A DNA stretch of 64,000 nt from Gnetum montanum (taxonomy: Eukaryota > Streptophyta > Gnetopsida > Gnetales > Gnetaceae), in NCBI GenBank assembly GCA_015680685.1, contig MNCI01010832.1:74641-138640 (forward strand). Reading direction: 5' to 3'. This document shows positions 35,475 through 46,953 of the stretch, in pieces (positions within the stretch are counted from its first letter, which is position 1; every line of letters starts with the position of its first letter). The position numbers and the translations under genes are program-made. The notes below the pieces were generated by a model that was not told where the DNA came from, made no database searches, and saw only the letters and a program-made list of their open reading frames with translations.

Positions 35475-36094
35475 GGCCAACCATGCTAATTATTTAAGCA
35501 GCTCCTGAATTTTTCAATTTTTTGTTTTACAATTTTTTATTTTACACATTCTTTATTTTACATATTTTTTTTTCATGTTATTAATTTTTTCTAATTTTTG
35601 TTTTACACCATTGTTAGTACATTTGATATTTCTTGAATATTTTACACTTTCTGTTATATTTTCTTTTATTTGATGTGATTTTCTAACTTTTTGTTAATAA
35701 GTGCCAAGTACATTGGTAATGCGTTACTTGATGGTGGTATGTACTATTATTTTTATTTGGTTGTTGGTGTTTAGTTTCTGGCTTTGAATTTCGTTACAGA
35801 TTATTAGGACATGGTTTCTTTTTATGTAATAGGCAATGAGTCCACAACATCCACACACTCTATGGTTTTCCTTATTTTCGAAACATGCAATTCCTTTTTC
35901 ATTAATAAAACTTTAATAAATTTGTGACTTTGGTAGTTTCCAAAATTGGGAAGGATTCAAAGGTTTGAATAGGATGTGGCTTCAAGGGGATTTGGTATTC
36001 TTTGTGCTTTTTTTGTTTACCTAGGGTGCATGTGTGTTTTCATAGACTTCTTACTATTCCATGCCATCTAATAAAGGAAGTTGAATAAGCCCTT

Positions 36095-36405
36095 GCATGG
36101 TGTGGTTCTAATAAAAAAAATGATGAGAACTCAAAACACACCCCTTGGATAAAATAAATGCATACATCCTCATATGGCATGATTCTCATCAAGAAAGAAA
36201 AAAATGATGAGAATTCAAAGCACAACCCTTGGACAAAATGAATGCATATGTTCTCGCATGGTGTGGTTCTCATCAAGAAAGAAAAAAAAATAATGAGGAT
36301 TCAAAGCACATCCCTTGGACAAAATAAATGCATGTGTCTTTGAATGGTGTGGTTCCCATTTAAAAAAAATGGAAATTCAAAGCACACCCATTAGACCAAA
36401 AAAAC
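36095..36405 (+). repeat. Tandem array, four units of about 82 bases
   Basis: Units start near 36095, 36176, 36256 and 36342, each with GGTGTGGTTCTCATCAAGAA, an A-rich run, ATTCAAAGCACACCCTTGGA and AATAAATGCAT. The last unit is shortened. Not seen in element C. Confidence 0.8.
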
Positions 36406-37573
36406 GAGCTACAAGCATTGGTTATGGGACTCGTATCCTTTAACTAAGGCCCTTCTTGACTTCCTACTTCTTCTCTAATAAGGAATGGTAGTTGTTCTAT
36501 GGGAGCACTCTTGTGTCTCAAGGGATAGATTGGTCCTAGAATGTTGATGCAAAGTCATTGAAAGTGGTTGGTTTTGGTCTAGACTAAGGATGGATTCTAT
36601 CAAATCATTTAAACACAAAATTCACAAGGGACTTCATGTGACCATAATTAGGAACTCCATTCCACTCTCTCTCACTCATCCATCTATTCTTTCCATGTCT
36701 CACCTCACTACTGGTTTCATGTGTTGGTTCGATGTGTCAGAATTCTTAGTTAGTTTCTTCTGGGTTTTTGTACTTAACTTCTGTAACCATTAATCATCCA
36801 TGAAGCCCATGGACTCTTTGGTTTGAAGTTATGCAAAGGCATAAAAGGCTTGTGCCTACTTTGGGGAGGACCCACTTGCATATCTTTTGGTTGGGTTAGT
36901 TAAGTCCTTTACCCTTAGACACTCTTACAATCAGATCTTTCTGTTTACCCCATCAATGACATCCAATTATGCACATCTTCACAACAGTTTTCAATGAATT
37001 ATTCTTTTCATTCTTGTGAATCCCTATACCCTCTTCAAATATTTCCTTGTATTGAACTTTTTCAAATTTAATGACTGCTTAATTTAATTAATCCTATCTA
37101 TCAGCCTTCCCACTAACACTACTCAAGAACCAATCAACCATAATCACAACCTATCCAAGTATAACGATTAACAAGACAAGGCATTTAATAGTTATGTGTT
37201 ACTTATTGCATACTAACTCATGATTTTTTTGTGATTGCAATGGGAAGCATGGATTGGAAGCAAGAATATCCTCACTAAGGATGATGCAATAGGACCACAC
37301 AATGAGGACTATTTGTAATCAAGGGATCTCTTCTCTCTCTCATTCTTCTGCTACCAAGAGGTGTTAGATGTTAGTGATATCCAAGGTATTACTTCTCTTT
37401 TCATGAACATCCCATTTTGTAAAAATTGTAATTCCATAGACTTGGGCACCTAGAGTCTATCTATTTTATTTGAGTCAATTTGTAATGTCAATCAATAATC
37501 CCATACCTACCCAATATGTGTTATAAAGAACATGTTCCTCCTCTTCTCCACTCAAGGATGAGTTTTCATTCAG

Positions 37574-37584
37574 TTGTGGGGGTA
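37574..37584 (+). promoter_or_regulatory. Polypurine tract of element B
   Basis: TTGTGGGGGTA directly before the 3' LTR start. Plus-strand priming site. Element C has CATGGGGGTA in the same place. Confidence 0.85.
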
Positions 37585-38428
37585 TGATGAACCACCATTT
37601 GCCATTTACTTTGATGTCGCATACGTAACATCAGGGCCTTAGTCCGACGTCACATATCTGACATTGGGGTATATTCCCCAGTCTATAAACACCATGCCTA
37701 GGCTCTAGTTTTAGGGAGTTTTTCATTAGTTAGTTTTCAGTTTTCAAGCAAGGTAGCGAAGCTCTTGTTGTTTCTTCTCCCTAGAGTTAGAATATTATCT
37801 GAGTGCCTACAGAAGGAGTCTAAAATGTGTACAATTCTTTGTTTCAGAACTAATGTACTTAAGCATAGGAGTGTGATGAGAATAAAATGAACTCTTTTGA
37901 CAATCCTTATAGCACTGAGAATAGCTTAATATTTCCTTTAATGCATTTTACTTTCTCGCTCTTTATTTTAACGCATTTGAATTAAGAAATTTATTTCCAA
38001 CAGTTAATGAATGCAAGCATGACCACTTTGAGCATTCATATAGTACTTGGTAACCCAGCAACGCTTAACATTTGGTAGCCCAACAATGTTTTATGTGTTC
38101 AAGATGTGTTCAAGAAAGTGGAGCGATTACTTGTGTTAGGCTAGCTAGGCAATAAACATTAGTTTTCAATCTACTCTACCCTTATTCTTGTTGTAGGCAA
38201 TTACATCCATAAAATGCAAAATGCAAAAAATTCATATACCTCAATTACACTTAAACCATACCTTTGAGACAAGTGTAGTTGGGAAGACAACGAATGTTCT
38301 TAATGTTGTTTCACTTCCTAGGGAAACTAGTGTACAAGATAACTATAGGTCCACAGAATTCAACCAAATTGCACGTAATTCCTTAGCGATTTGTATGGTT
38401 GGGCGTAGGGGTACCTCACCACTCATTA
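37585..38428 (+). repeat. 3' LTR of element B
   Basis: It starts TGATGAACCACC and ends CACCACTCATTA (final CA decayed to TA), followed by GCTCT (38429-38433). U3 has GACGTCAC and related words, TATA-like TATAAAC at 37684, AATAAAA near 37878, and the twin motif at 38047 (TTGGTAACCC) and 38071 (TTGGTAGCCC). Confidence 0.9.
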
Positions 38429-38433
38429 GCTCT

Positions 38434-39490
38434 TATTATAAAAGAAGAGATAATAAAGCTCTTTAATGCTAGATTCATCCATCCTATTGACTATTCTAAT
38501 TGGGTTTTTAACATGATTGTCATCTCCAAGAAGAATGATGACATTCATATCTACATTGACTTTCGTGACCTAAACAAGATTAGTCTTAAGGATAACTTTA
38601 CTTTACCTAACATTGATTAGTTAATTAATTCTATAGTATCCTTCATGGATTTTCTTGTTATAACCAAATCCAAAGCACTACCATTGTACCACATTCATAA
38701 ATTCTTGGGGAATATTTTGTTACACTAAAATTCCCTTTGCTCGTAAGAATGTTGGAGCTACCTACCAACATGCTATGAATTTTATTTTTAATGACATGAT
38801 TTTCAATGTGGTTAATGAATATGTTAATGACTTGACCATCATGTCTACCTTAGCTATTGATCATGCTTCTAACTTATACCAAGTTCTAACTCACTGTGAC
38901 AAGTTTAACTTACATCTTAATCCAAAAAAATGCATTTTTTAAGGTTCATATTCACAAAATGTTGGGTTAACTTGTCTTTCAATATGGTATAGCTATTGAC
39001 CTTGATAAATTCAAAGCAATCTTAAATCTCACACCTTCTAAGGTCATTTGAGGTATGTGTGTCTTTCAAGGTCATCTTCAATCAATTCATCACTTTATTT
39101 CCAATATTAATATTCATCTTCATCCTTCAACTCATTTTTTTGTAAATCCACCTCTTTCACTTGGGATGAGGAGTGTTAAAGGGCCTTTGATTCCATTAAA
39201 GAAGCCCTAACTACTCTTCAAGTTTTACATCCTTCATAAATCAATCAATCTTTCTATTTGTACCTTTCCAAGTCCAATCATTCAATCTCCACTATGCTTT
39301 CTCTATGATGAGAAGATGGTGTTTATCTTCTTGTATATTACATATCTCATCCTTTTCTGAATTGTGAGACTAGATATTTTGATATTGAAAATTCTTGCCT
39401 GAGTCTTTTCTTCATTCTCAAAACATGAACACATTATCTTCTAAATGCTAAGATCTTAGTCATCTACAAAAATAACATTTCAAAGTCATG
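38434..39490 (+). pseudogene. Tat-like RT and RNase H, continuation after the insertion
   Basis: IIKEEIIKLFNARFIHPIDY and WVFNMIVISKKNDDIHIYIDF (38437-38560), DLNKISLKDNFTLPNID, GTFCYTKIPFA (38712), NEYVNDLTIMSTL (38814; family YVDD, one Asp now Asn), LHLNPKKCIF, TWDEEC.RAFDSIKEALTTL (39162) and RYFDIENSCLSLFFIL (39373). Joins exactly to 28318 once element B and one GCTCT are removed. The match ends at about 39490 within RNase H and switches to an Athila-type frame; no Tat integrase or 3' LTR is found. Confidence 0.8.
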
Positions 39491-39499
39491 GCTAATAAT

Positions 39500-40265
39500 C
39501 CTTCCAACAACCTATAGCTTAACTGGAAAAAAGATTCATTTGATGGTCCAAGAGGGCATTCTCAAAAAAAATAAACCCATTCAGGTAGATGCTAAAAAGA
39601 TAAGGATTATCCAAGGAAACATCACACAACTTCAAATAGTCAAAGATATGATGTCATTCTTTGGGCATACTAGTTACTATATACTTCATTGAAAATTTCT
39701 CAAAAATCACCAAATGACTAGTTGAGCTCATAAGAAGGATGCATCATTTAAATGGACTAAGAAATACAAATAAGAATTCTAGTGCTTGAAACAAAAGCTT
39801 ATAGAAACACCAATTCTACTCACACCAAATTAGTCCAAGCCTTTCCATATTATGATGAATGCATCCAATTATGCATTGGGAGCATTGTTTACACAGATGG
39901 ATGATTAAAAACATCCATATTACATTCATTGTGTAAGTAGAAGCATTGTAAATACACAAACTAATTATACCATAATAGAAAAAAAATTATTCGTAATAGT
40001 GTATGCTCTTAAAAAATTTAGGCACTATGTGCTTAGATACTCAATTTTTATGCACACTAATCACAACGCTATTCACTTCCTCATGCACAAGCCAATAGTG
40101 AACTCTCATATTATATTGCTATTTGCAATCCTACAAGAGTTTGATTTAATAATGATCAACAAAAAGGGAACCCATAATGTTATTCTTGATTATGTATCTT
40201 AGTTAAGATTGGACCACAAAGTTCATGAGGAGCCTTTATTTGGCTAATTTCCAAATGAGTTACAT
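39500..40265 (+). pseudogene. Athila-type RT connection and RNase H fragment
   Basis: KKIHLMVQEGILKKNKPIQVDAKKIRIIQG parallels the 33410-33510 part of element B. It continues IVKDMMSFFGHTSYY, LKQKLIETPILLTPN, FHIMMNASNYALGALFTQMDD (39845), YTIIEKKLFVIVYALKKFRHYVLRY and MHTNHNAIHFLMHKP (40050; family TDH, Asp now Asn). It begins abruptly where the Tat RNase H stops and ends before any integrase. It may be the far part of the Athila element whose LTR-gag-protease is at 13456-17377. Confidence 0.75.
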
Positions 40266-40289
40266 TTTGCTACGACAATTGAGATCACG

Positions 40290-40455
40290 ACACCATCGAA
40301 CTAACATAAGAGATGATTGACAAGATAACAACCAACAACCAACACTTCATTACCTATGACACCTAAGCCCAAGACAGTCCATGGAATTTGACCAGATCAC
40401 TCATGAAGGCTTGTGATTTTAATGGTTGATCGTAGGGAACTCTCACTGCTCATTA
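40290..40455 (+). repeat. Athila-type LTR 3' end fragment
   Basis: GAACTAACATAAG, TATGACACCTAAG, AGTCCATGGAATTTGAC, GGCTTGTGAT and the end GGGAACTCTCACTGCTCATTA match 14169-14329 in order and spacing. Only the last 165 bases remain. Confidence 0.75.
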
Positions 40456-41307
40456 GTATCCAACAAAACATTTTAGTAGAATGTAAGGAGAACATCATGG
40501 TGTATTAAACTAACATACTTACATAAAGGATCATCACTCGAAGCCATAGTGCTCATCCCGATAAGCAAGATCCTGGAAAGATTTGTAGATGAGTGAAAGC
40601 CTAACCTCTTTAAGTGGTTCCTCACATACTCGAACGCAAGTATTTAACATGAAAAATAAGCACCTTACCATCAATTTAAATGATGATCCCTAACATACTT
40701 TCATAACCAATGGAATTGAACTTGTGACATGCAATTTGCAAATACATGAGAAAATTATTAGAGGAAGTGGAGGCATAAAGAGTAAGAGCTAAACCAAGAA
40801 CAAGAACTTCAAGAAAGGTGTAATATCTTGTTCCTAAATGTCAAGGATTATTGATGATTCTCCACTTGTAACTTGAATAATATGCTTAAATGAGAATGAA
40901 CATTACTCCAATGTAGCAAAAAGAACGAAGAAAAATTTATCTTTATTAAAAATGAATGGGCTATTTCAATGTTAAAATGAAGGCCCTGAGGTTATCTTTC
41001 TATGACATTTAGAACCTTTAGAGGAAATCCAACGCTACCATCATGGTTAGGCCCTTAGACCAAATGGGTGATTAGTCCTTTATTATCCTACTTCACTTAG
41101 CTCTCATCAGTAATCATTGTTGGCTTTACAATTCTATTATAGCATAACCTCTAATTTCCCATCCTTAAATGCCACATCTTAAGCCACAAAAGCTACCACG
41201 AATGGTTACAACTCATCATAATGATGCATAAATTCATCTAAAGATTAATTACATAGTTTACATGTAATAATACAACTCTACTTTATAATTAGAAATAGGA
41301 TGTTACA
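40456..41307 (-). repeat. Probable chromovirus 3' LTR (minus strand)
   Basis: On the minus strand, pol is followed by AAAGATGGTAGAT and then TGTAACATCCTATTTC (41307), a typical chromovirus LTR start. A diverged copy of its first 130 bases lies at 42972-42836. The far end is not defined; the rest of the interval has no gene. Confidence 0.5.
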
Positions 41308-41459
41308 ATCTACCATCTTTAAGAATCTTGTTCATCCTCAAGCTCTTTTATGATATGCAATTGCTCTTCATTTGTATTCTCTATTTGCTCTTGATCCTAG
41401 ACTCCATCATTATTGTCATTTACATAAAATTATATGTATTACTTGCTAGGTTCTTATTT

Positions 41460-42835
41460 AATTTAATAACTAACTTTTTATATTATCATTATGCTTAAAA
41501 AGATGAGGATAATAATTTAGAATGAGCTTCCTATTTTCCCAAGTATCTTGATCATAGTTAGATCATTAAATACATATCGTAATGGTTTTATTTCAAAATT
41601 TCTACATTCTTTGATCCTTAATGGCTATGGATTTTACTTTGAAACTCACATTTAATCTCAAGGGTAGTTTTAATAATTCTAAAAGAAAGTTCATAGTCAT
41701 AACTTTCCATTTCCATGTTGGGACTTTTAATGATTGAAGTAGTTCACTAGGTTTGTTTTATTTTACTTTGATTCTTTGACATGTTGAACAATTTTTTATA
41801 TACGTGCATATGTCATTCTTCATTTCAAGCCAAAAATAAAACTTACACAGCATCACATAAGTTTTAATGTACATATAGTGATCTATCTATGGAACTTCAT
41901 GCACTACATTGAGTAATTTCTACCTCCACGCTTCTTCTAGAACAAATACTTTTTCACCCTTCATTAGCATACCTTGTGGGGAAAGATGATAACTATATTC
42001 AAAGGTTATGTTGGCCAAAATTCCTTACAAACAAGGATCTTCTTTTATCACATTCTTAATTTTCTCTTTCATATGACTTGTAATGACATTAATCATTAAG
42101 TTACACATTTGATCGAGGGTGTTGGCTACTACATTTTGTCTTTCAAGAATGTACTTGATCTCAAAATCATACTCTGCAAGCAATTTCACCCATCTACATT
42201 GTCTTGTATTTAAGATTGTTTACCTCTATAGCTATTCTAAACTTTTATTATCAGTTTTCTAAAAATATATATTTTTCGAAAAAGATAGTATCTCCAAACA
42301 TTTAAGCATGGACAATAGCTAATGATTTCAAGTATGAGTTAAATAATTTACCTTGGCTCCACATAATTTACAAGATTCCAAACATACTACTTATCTTCTT
42401 GAGAGAGAACTACACTAAACCTTACTCTACAGGCATTAGTAAATACTTTAAACAATAGATTTTCATCTAGGATCCTCAAGATCGGGTTTGTTGTTAAGAT
42501 CATTTTAATCTTAGAAATGATTCTCTACACTTTTCATCAAACTTAAATACATGTTTCTCTTTTAAAAGGTTAGTCAAAGATTCTACTAAAGTAAATTAAT
42601 CTTTTATAAAACAACAATAAAATCCAATTAAGCCTAGAAAATTGTGGATTACCATAGCATCTTTGGGTATTGATCATTCTCTAATTACATTTACTTTGAA
42701 TAAATCAGCTTGAAAGCTTTGTTTTGATACAATATGGTTAAGATATGATACTTCTTCCTTAAAGTATTTGCATGCACTTAATTTAGATTTTAATTGATTT
42801 TGTTTCAAAATCTCCATAGTCTCCTAATCATTACA
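41460..42835 (-). pseudogene. Chromovirus (Ty3/gypsy) RT-RNase H-integrase, minus strand (broken)
   Basis: Minus strand from 42835: LSACKYFKEEVSYLNHIVSK (42790), KDAMVIHNFLGLIGFYCCFIK (42660), LTNLLKEKHVFKFDEKCRESF (42580), RNase H scraps, then the integrase zinc region ending NCSTCQ (41785) and KPS..LQSLKVPTWKWKVM (41745), matching chromovirus P.GLLQPL.IP.WKWE. These elements have a single RNase H and insert with a chromodomain-bearing integrase; the chromodomain is not readable here. Gag and protease are absent. Almost every motif is interrupted. Confidence 0.7.
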
Positions 42836-42972
42836 ACTCCACTTCAAACCTCCAAAGAATATCATGAATGATTACAAATCCTCATATTGAGGTACACCTT
42901 TATCTAAACATTAATTACATAGTTTACATGTTATAATATCACTTTTCTCCATAATTAGGAACAAGACATTTC
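42836..42972 (-). repeat. Chromovirus LTR start fragment
   Basis: Minus strand reads TCCTAATTATGGAGAAAAG, AACATGTAAACTATGTAATTAAT, TTTAGAT and the TGAGGATTTGTAATCATTC block, in the same order as 41307-41180. It abuts pol directly, so most of the 5' LTR and gag are deleted. Confidence 0.5.
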
Positions 42973-42974
42973 AT

Positions 42975-43650
42975 AAGAAGACAAACAAAAAAGCAAATGA
43001 TGGATGAGTGTTCCATGTTGCAAAGAAAGCATCCAAGATCATGAACACCCAAATGAGAGTGATGAATATTAGTTGGTAAATCTTGACAAAAAATCCTTAA
43101 TTTTTGAAGAAGTCTAAGCATTCCATATTTTTTTGAAGTTGATGCTTCTATAATTGCTAATTATAATTGACATCCCATACATAGCTAAGCCTTGTCCAAA
43201 TACTAGTATTAAAAATAATAATCATTTAGTCTAAAATGGAAAAACTAAATGACCATTGATCCATGAAAAATGAAAAAAAATCATGGTTAGAATCATGAAT
43301 ATTTTAACTTTTGTCCAAACTATGCAAAAGATAGAAAACATTTGACTATTTAGAGACATTAATGCCATGGAGAATTTGACACTTATATTAAGTAACCTAT
43401 CGATTATACAAGAGGGGTGTGAGACCTAAAAATAATACTAATATTTCAAAAAATTAAAGTACATCAAATCATCAAAAAGAGAGTCTAAAGAAATAGCCCA
43501 ATAGTTTTAAGGATGCTTTTTCAAGTTTTCATCCTTACAACCAATCATAAAAAGCCTCCTCTCTAGGCTAGGAAAACAATTAGGTCTTGTCCTTATTCAG
43601 AAGCATCCTCATAGGTTTTCACTTCTTACTAAAGAATTTTTTTTAAAGAG
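42975..43650 (-). pseudogene. LINE C-terminal zinc-finger region (fragment 1)
   Basis: Minus strand: LFDDL (43440), INFKKIWNA.TSSKIKDFL (43150), then LPTNIHHSHLG and GCFLCNMEHSSIICFFVC (43040-42985). The plant LINE C-terminal finger has W..LW....P.IK.FLWR..., LPT..., C.LC...E...H.FF.C. This is a 3' fragment ending at the chromovirus LTR. Confidence 0.6.
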
Positions 43651-43904
43651 AAGGAGAAAACTCTCTCTAAAGAAAAACAAATACATCAATAATATGTAAA
43701 GAACAAATAGCAACAAAAGCTAGAAGCTTCACATCCTTAAGCCTCCAAAACAAAAAAAAATTAATATTGTAGAAAATAAATTACTTATTCAACTTTCGCT
43801 CGAAGTTATTTTTTCTTGAAGTTATAACTAAAAAGCAACATCTTTGAGAATCTGGTATTTGACACTTGAAGAGATATCATAGTTATTCTCTTATTACTAA
43901 AAAA

Positions 43905-45480
43905 TAACTACACACCAAATTTTTCAAATATTGTATAGAACAAGTGGTCAAAGATAATTCCAAATGCAAAGAGATGAAGTAGACAAAGTAGGTTGATCAC
44001 CAAGAATGATATCACGGATGCTTGGTTGAAAGTTTTTACAAATTCTAGATATCCATTTCCAAGCATCCTAAGCAACAAGATAATCCAAAAAACATGAGAA
44101 AATGAGTCTCCACTTCTATAAAGAGAACAATGAGGAAAAAAATTTTCCATATATTTAAGACAAGTGTTGATAAGAAGACCTTGATGAATAAAACACCATA
44201 AAAATAAATGAATTTTAGGAAATGTAGGAGCTTTCCAAATATCTTTTATTTTTCTCGTCCAAAAGTGCAATGATAATCGCATTTTTCAAACCGTATTGAA
44301 TTAATAGGAAAAACACATCTCTCATTCTTTCAAAACATATCTAGAAAATCTTAATGCAAATTTCTTTCAACTTTAAATAAATTTTCAAGATTTGAAATTA
44401 ATTTTTCAAAATTCTTTTTTCTCTTTATATTCAAACCATAGAGACTAAAAACTTGATTCCAAGTAATCCATCTATCATGCATATGCAAATAAGAAATTGC
44501 AATGATATAAAATCTACTCCAAGTGGTACACAATCTAGATGCATTAGTAGTCGAAGCTCCTTCATTAAAAGGAAGCCACCATGGGCTAATTTGCTTAAGC
44601 ATATCTTCTAAAACTATATTATGATTGTAATTCTAATATTTTTTAAGCTTGTACCATGTCTTCCAAATTTAGTTAAGAATTATAGAACCAGAAATAGATA
44701 TGGCATGAGGAAGAGGAAGATAGAGAAGAAAGTCATTAGAAGACCAACTATTATCATTCTTAGATTTTCCTTGCATAATTCTATTTCTTAAAAGAAGCAT
44801 CCAAACATCATCTTCATTAATGCATTTTCAATACATTTCACTACAAGAGAAATACCCTAGATATAACAATTAATGAGGCCAAGTCCTCCATCTTTTATGC
44901 TACTAGTACAAATATCCCAAACAACTCTAGAGAAACCTATTCTCTGTTGCTTAGTAAATAAGAGAAATCAATAGATAATATAATCAGCTCTCTCATAAGA
45001 AGTTTTAAAAGGAGCCCAATAACTAGAGTAATAAATATAAGTTGATTAAAGCATTTTCTTAATAAGTAAAACTTTGCTAGCAAGGGTGACCTTTTTCTCC
45101 TTTCATTTATTAAGCTTCTATTTAATTTTATTGACCACATAATTCTATAAAATCGCAAGATTAGGCTAGAAACAAAATATATTCCTAAAATTTTGAAGAC
45201 AGAATCTTTTTTCAAGGCTTTCCAAGGCTTGAGACTAACCCACTCATCAATATTGTTATTACAATAAACAACAATTTTTTTCCAATTGCTCTAAGAGCCA
45301 AATAATATGTAGTAATCCTCCACTGTAGCCAAAAGAGTATTGATATATTGCAAAGAATTTTTTATCATAAAAAAAGAATCATTTGCAAAGTGCATGTTAA
45401 ATAATTGCATACCTTGATCATGAATAGAAAATTCCTTAATGAAATTCTGTTGTAGATTATTAATTCTATCATTGCTGCTA
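43905..45480 (-). pseudogene. LINE RT C-terminal half and zinc-finger region (fragment 2)
   Basis: Minus strand: FSIHDQGMQLFNMHFANDSFFM (45430-45370; family FADDS, one Asp now Asn), SLKPWKALKKDSVFKILGIYFVS (45235-45165), a PWWLPFN stretch (44580), and IWKAPTFPKIHLFLWCFIHQGLLIN with HCSLYRSGDSFSHVFW (44240-44060). The order RT motif, KxxKxLGIY, then finger is that of L1 ORF2. The sequence around the RT motif resembles the LINE at 6646 and that at 56170, so one LINE family is present in several copies. Confidence 0.75.
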
Positions 45481-46890
45481 TTTATCCTATTGCTTTGTCA
45501 ACTCATCTATCTCTCATTTTGTTAGAATGACATAGTTCATTGACGTTCAGAATCTTCTGGACAAAAGTATGTGCATTAAAGTCATGACAAAGAATATCTA
45601 TTAATTAAATAATGCTACCCAAAGTTTCTACTTCACATGAAGCTACTCTCCTCTATATTTTTTCTATTTGAGAAATTTTTAAATTATGAAGATTCATGTT
45701 GTTGCAACAAATTTAGTTCTGATGTTTAGAATTTTTTATCTTCAAACTATTGGCCTACCCTCATACATGCAAATGTAAGCATTGCCATTTTTTTTCAACA
45801 CGCACTCATTATTTGCTTTTAGAAAGGACCATGTTCTTCATATAAATTATCTACTATCATCCTTATTTTTAGCATGCATCCAATATCAAAGGAATATTGA
45901 TAAGGGGTGAAATTTCATTAAAGTGCTTTATACTACTTTCAATATTTTTTATTTCTACCTTATTTACAATTTATGTTTAGTAGCTTTTTTTATGTTTTTT
46001 AGTTTCTTTTCTTTGTTTTCATTTTGTTTAATCTCTACCAACTCTCTTGAGTTGCTACACGCAATATACATAAAATTTTTAATCCATAAAACTTCTTCTT
46101 TCTTCATGATTGTTAGTTGAAGATGGTATCTAGAACCTTTGAGGTTCTGAACTTTATGCTCAATTAAGGTCTTCTTATTATGCACCTATAAGTTTGTTTG
46201 AGTTCTAAATCCAAAAGCAATAATAATAAGTTTGCCATTACTATGTTTCTTTCACTACTTTGTCCAACCAATCTGGCTCTAACTTTGTCCAAACAACACA
46301 GTTCATCGACATTTAGACTCTTCTAGACTAAACTCTATGCATCGAAGTCATGATGAAGAACATCGAATTGATCAAATGGTGCTATGAAAATTTTTTTCTT
46401 CACATGAAGCTACTCTCTTCTAGGTTATTTTTGTTGGAGAAATTTTAAAATTATGGAGATTTCTACTATTGCAATAGATTCAGTTCTAATGTTCAGACTT
46501 TCTAATCTTTAGACCATTTTCCCACCCTCACACATGTAAATGTGAGGATTTCCATATTTTTTCTTTCCAGCATACGTTCATTATTTTGTTTCAAAAAGAG
46601 TCGTGTTCTTCTTATAAATTTTCTATTGCTACCCTTGTTTTTGGCATGTATGCAGCATTAAAGGTATATTTATGGGAGGTGAAATTCCCAGAAAGCACTT
46701 TGTGCTTCTTCCAATGTCTATAATTTCTACGTCATTTACAATTCATGTTTATCAAATTCTTCTATGTATTGTAATTTCTTTCCTTTTTGCATTTTTTTCT
46801 ATTTTTGTCAACTCTTTTTAGCTGTTGCATGCAATCCACATAAAATTCTTCATTTATTGACTTTAGTAGGATAAATAATAATCTAATAAA
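45478..46890. repeat. Diverged tandem duplication, about 640 bases, period about 765
   Basis: 45478-46125 and 46243-46890 share CACATGAAGCTACTCTC, AAATTATG.AGATT, TTTAGA..TTTCTAATCTT-like, CC.ACCCTCA.ACATG.AAATGT, TTCTTATAAATT and CAACTCT, in order. No coding domain is recognised in either copy; identity unknown. Confidence 0.65.
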
Positions 46891-46948
46891 TTTGTTTTCT
46901 AACCTTCCAAGCCTAGCATGATTGGAATGTTTATCATGATAAGCATTG

Positions 46949-46953
46949 AGCAT
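46949..46953. repeat. Target-site duplication AGCAT, left copy
   Basis: AGCAT precedes the LTR start TGATGAATC; the right copy is 55807-55811, directly after the 3' LTR end. Confidence 0.9.

Larger units (their letters stand above)
35396..37573 (+). other. 3' non-coding region of element B
   Basis: No env-like frame is readable. It contains a purine tract (35458-35474), T-rich DNA, an 82-base tandem array (36095-36405), a block CCTACTTTGGGGAGGACCCA (36854-36873) that recurs at 51096 in element C, and TCAATAATCCCATACCTACC (37489) that recurs at 54870. Where element C has its second ORF, this copy shows only about 600 bases without a coherent frame. Confidence 0.6.
28319..38428 (+). mobile_element. 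Complete-length Athila-like retrotransposon B (10.1 kb), inactive
   Basis: LTR 28319-29175, PBS 29177, gag, protease, RT-RNase H, integrase, 2.2 kb 3' non-coding region, purine tract 37574-37584, LTR 37585-38428, flanked by GCTCT. RT motifs and LTR/PBS features place it in the Athila/Tat group. It sits inside the RT gene of a Tat-like element, so it arrived later. All coding parts carry stops. In a 60-base sample of the two LTRs (28441-28500 against 37679-37738) I count 5 differences, all transitions. Confidence 0.92.

Noticed and set aside
36040-36276. Minus-strand frame with internal repeats
   Set aside because: Produced by the 82-base tandem array; no conservation beyond the repeat itself.
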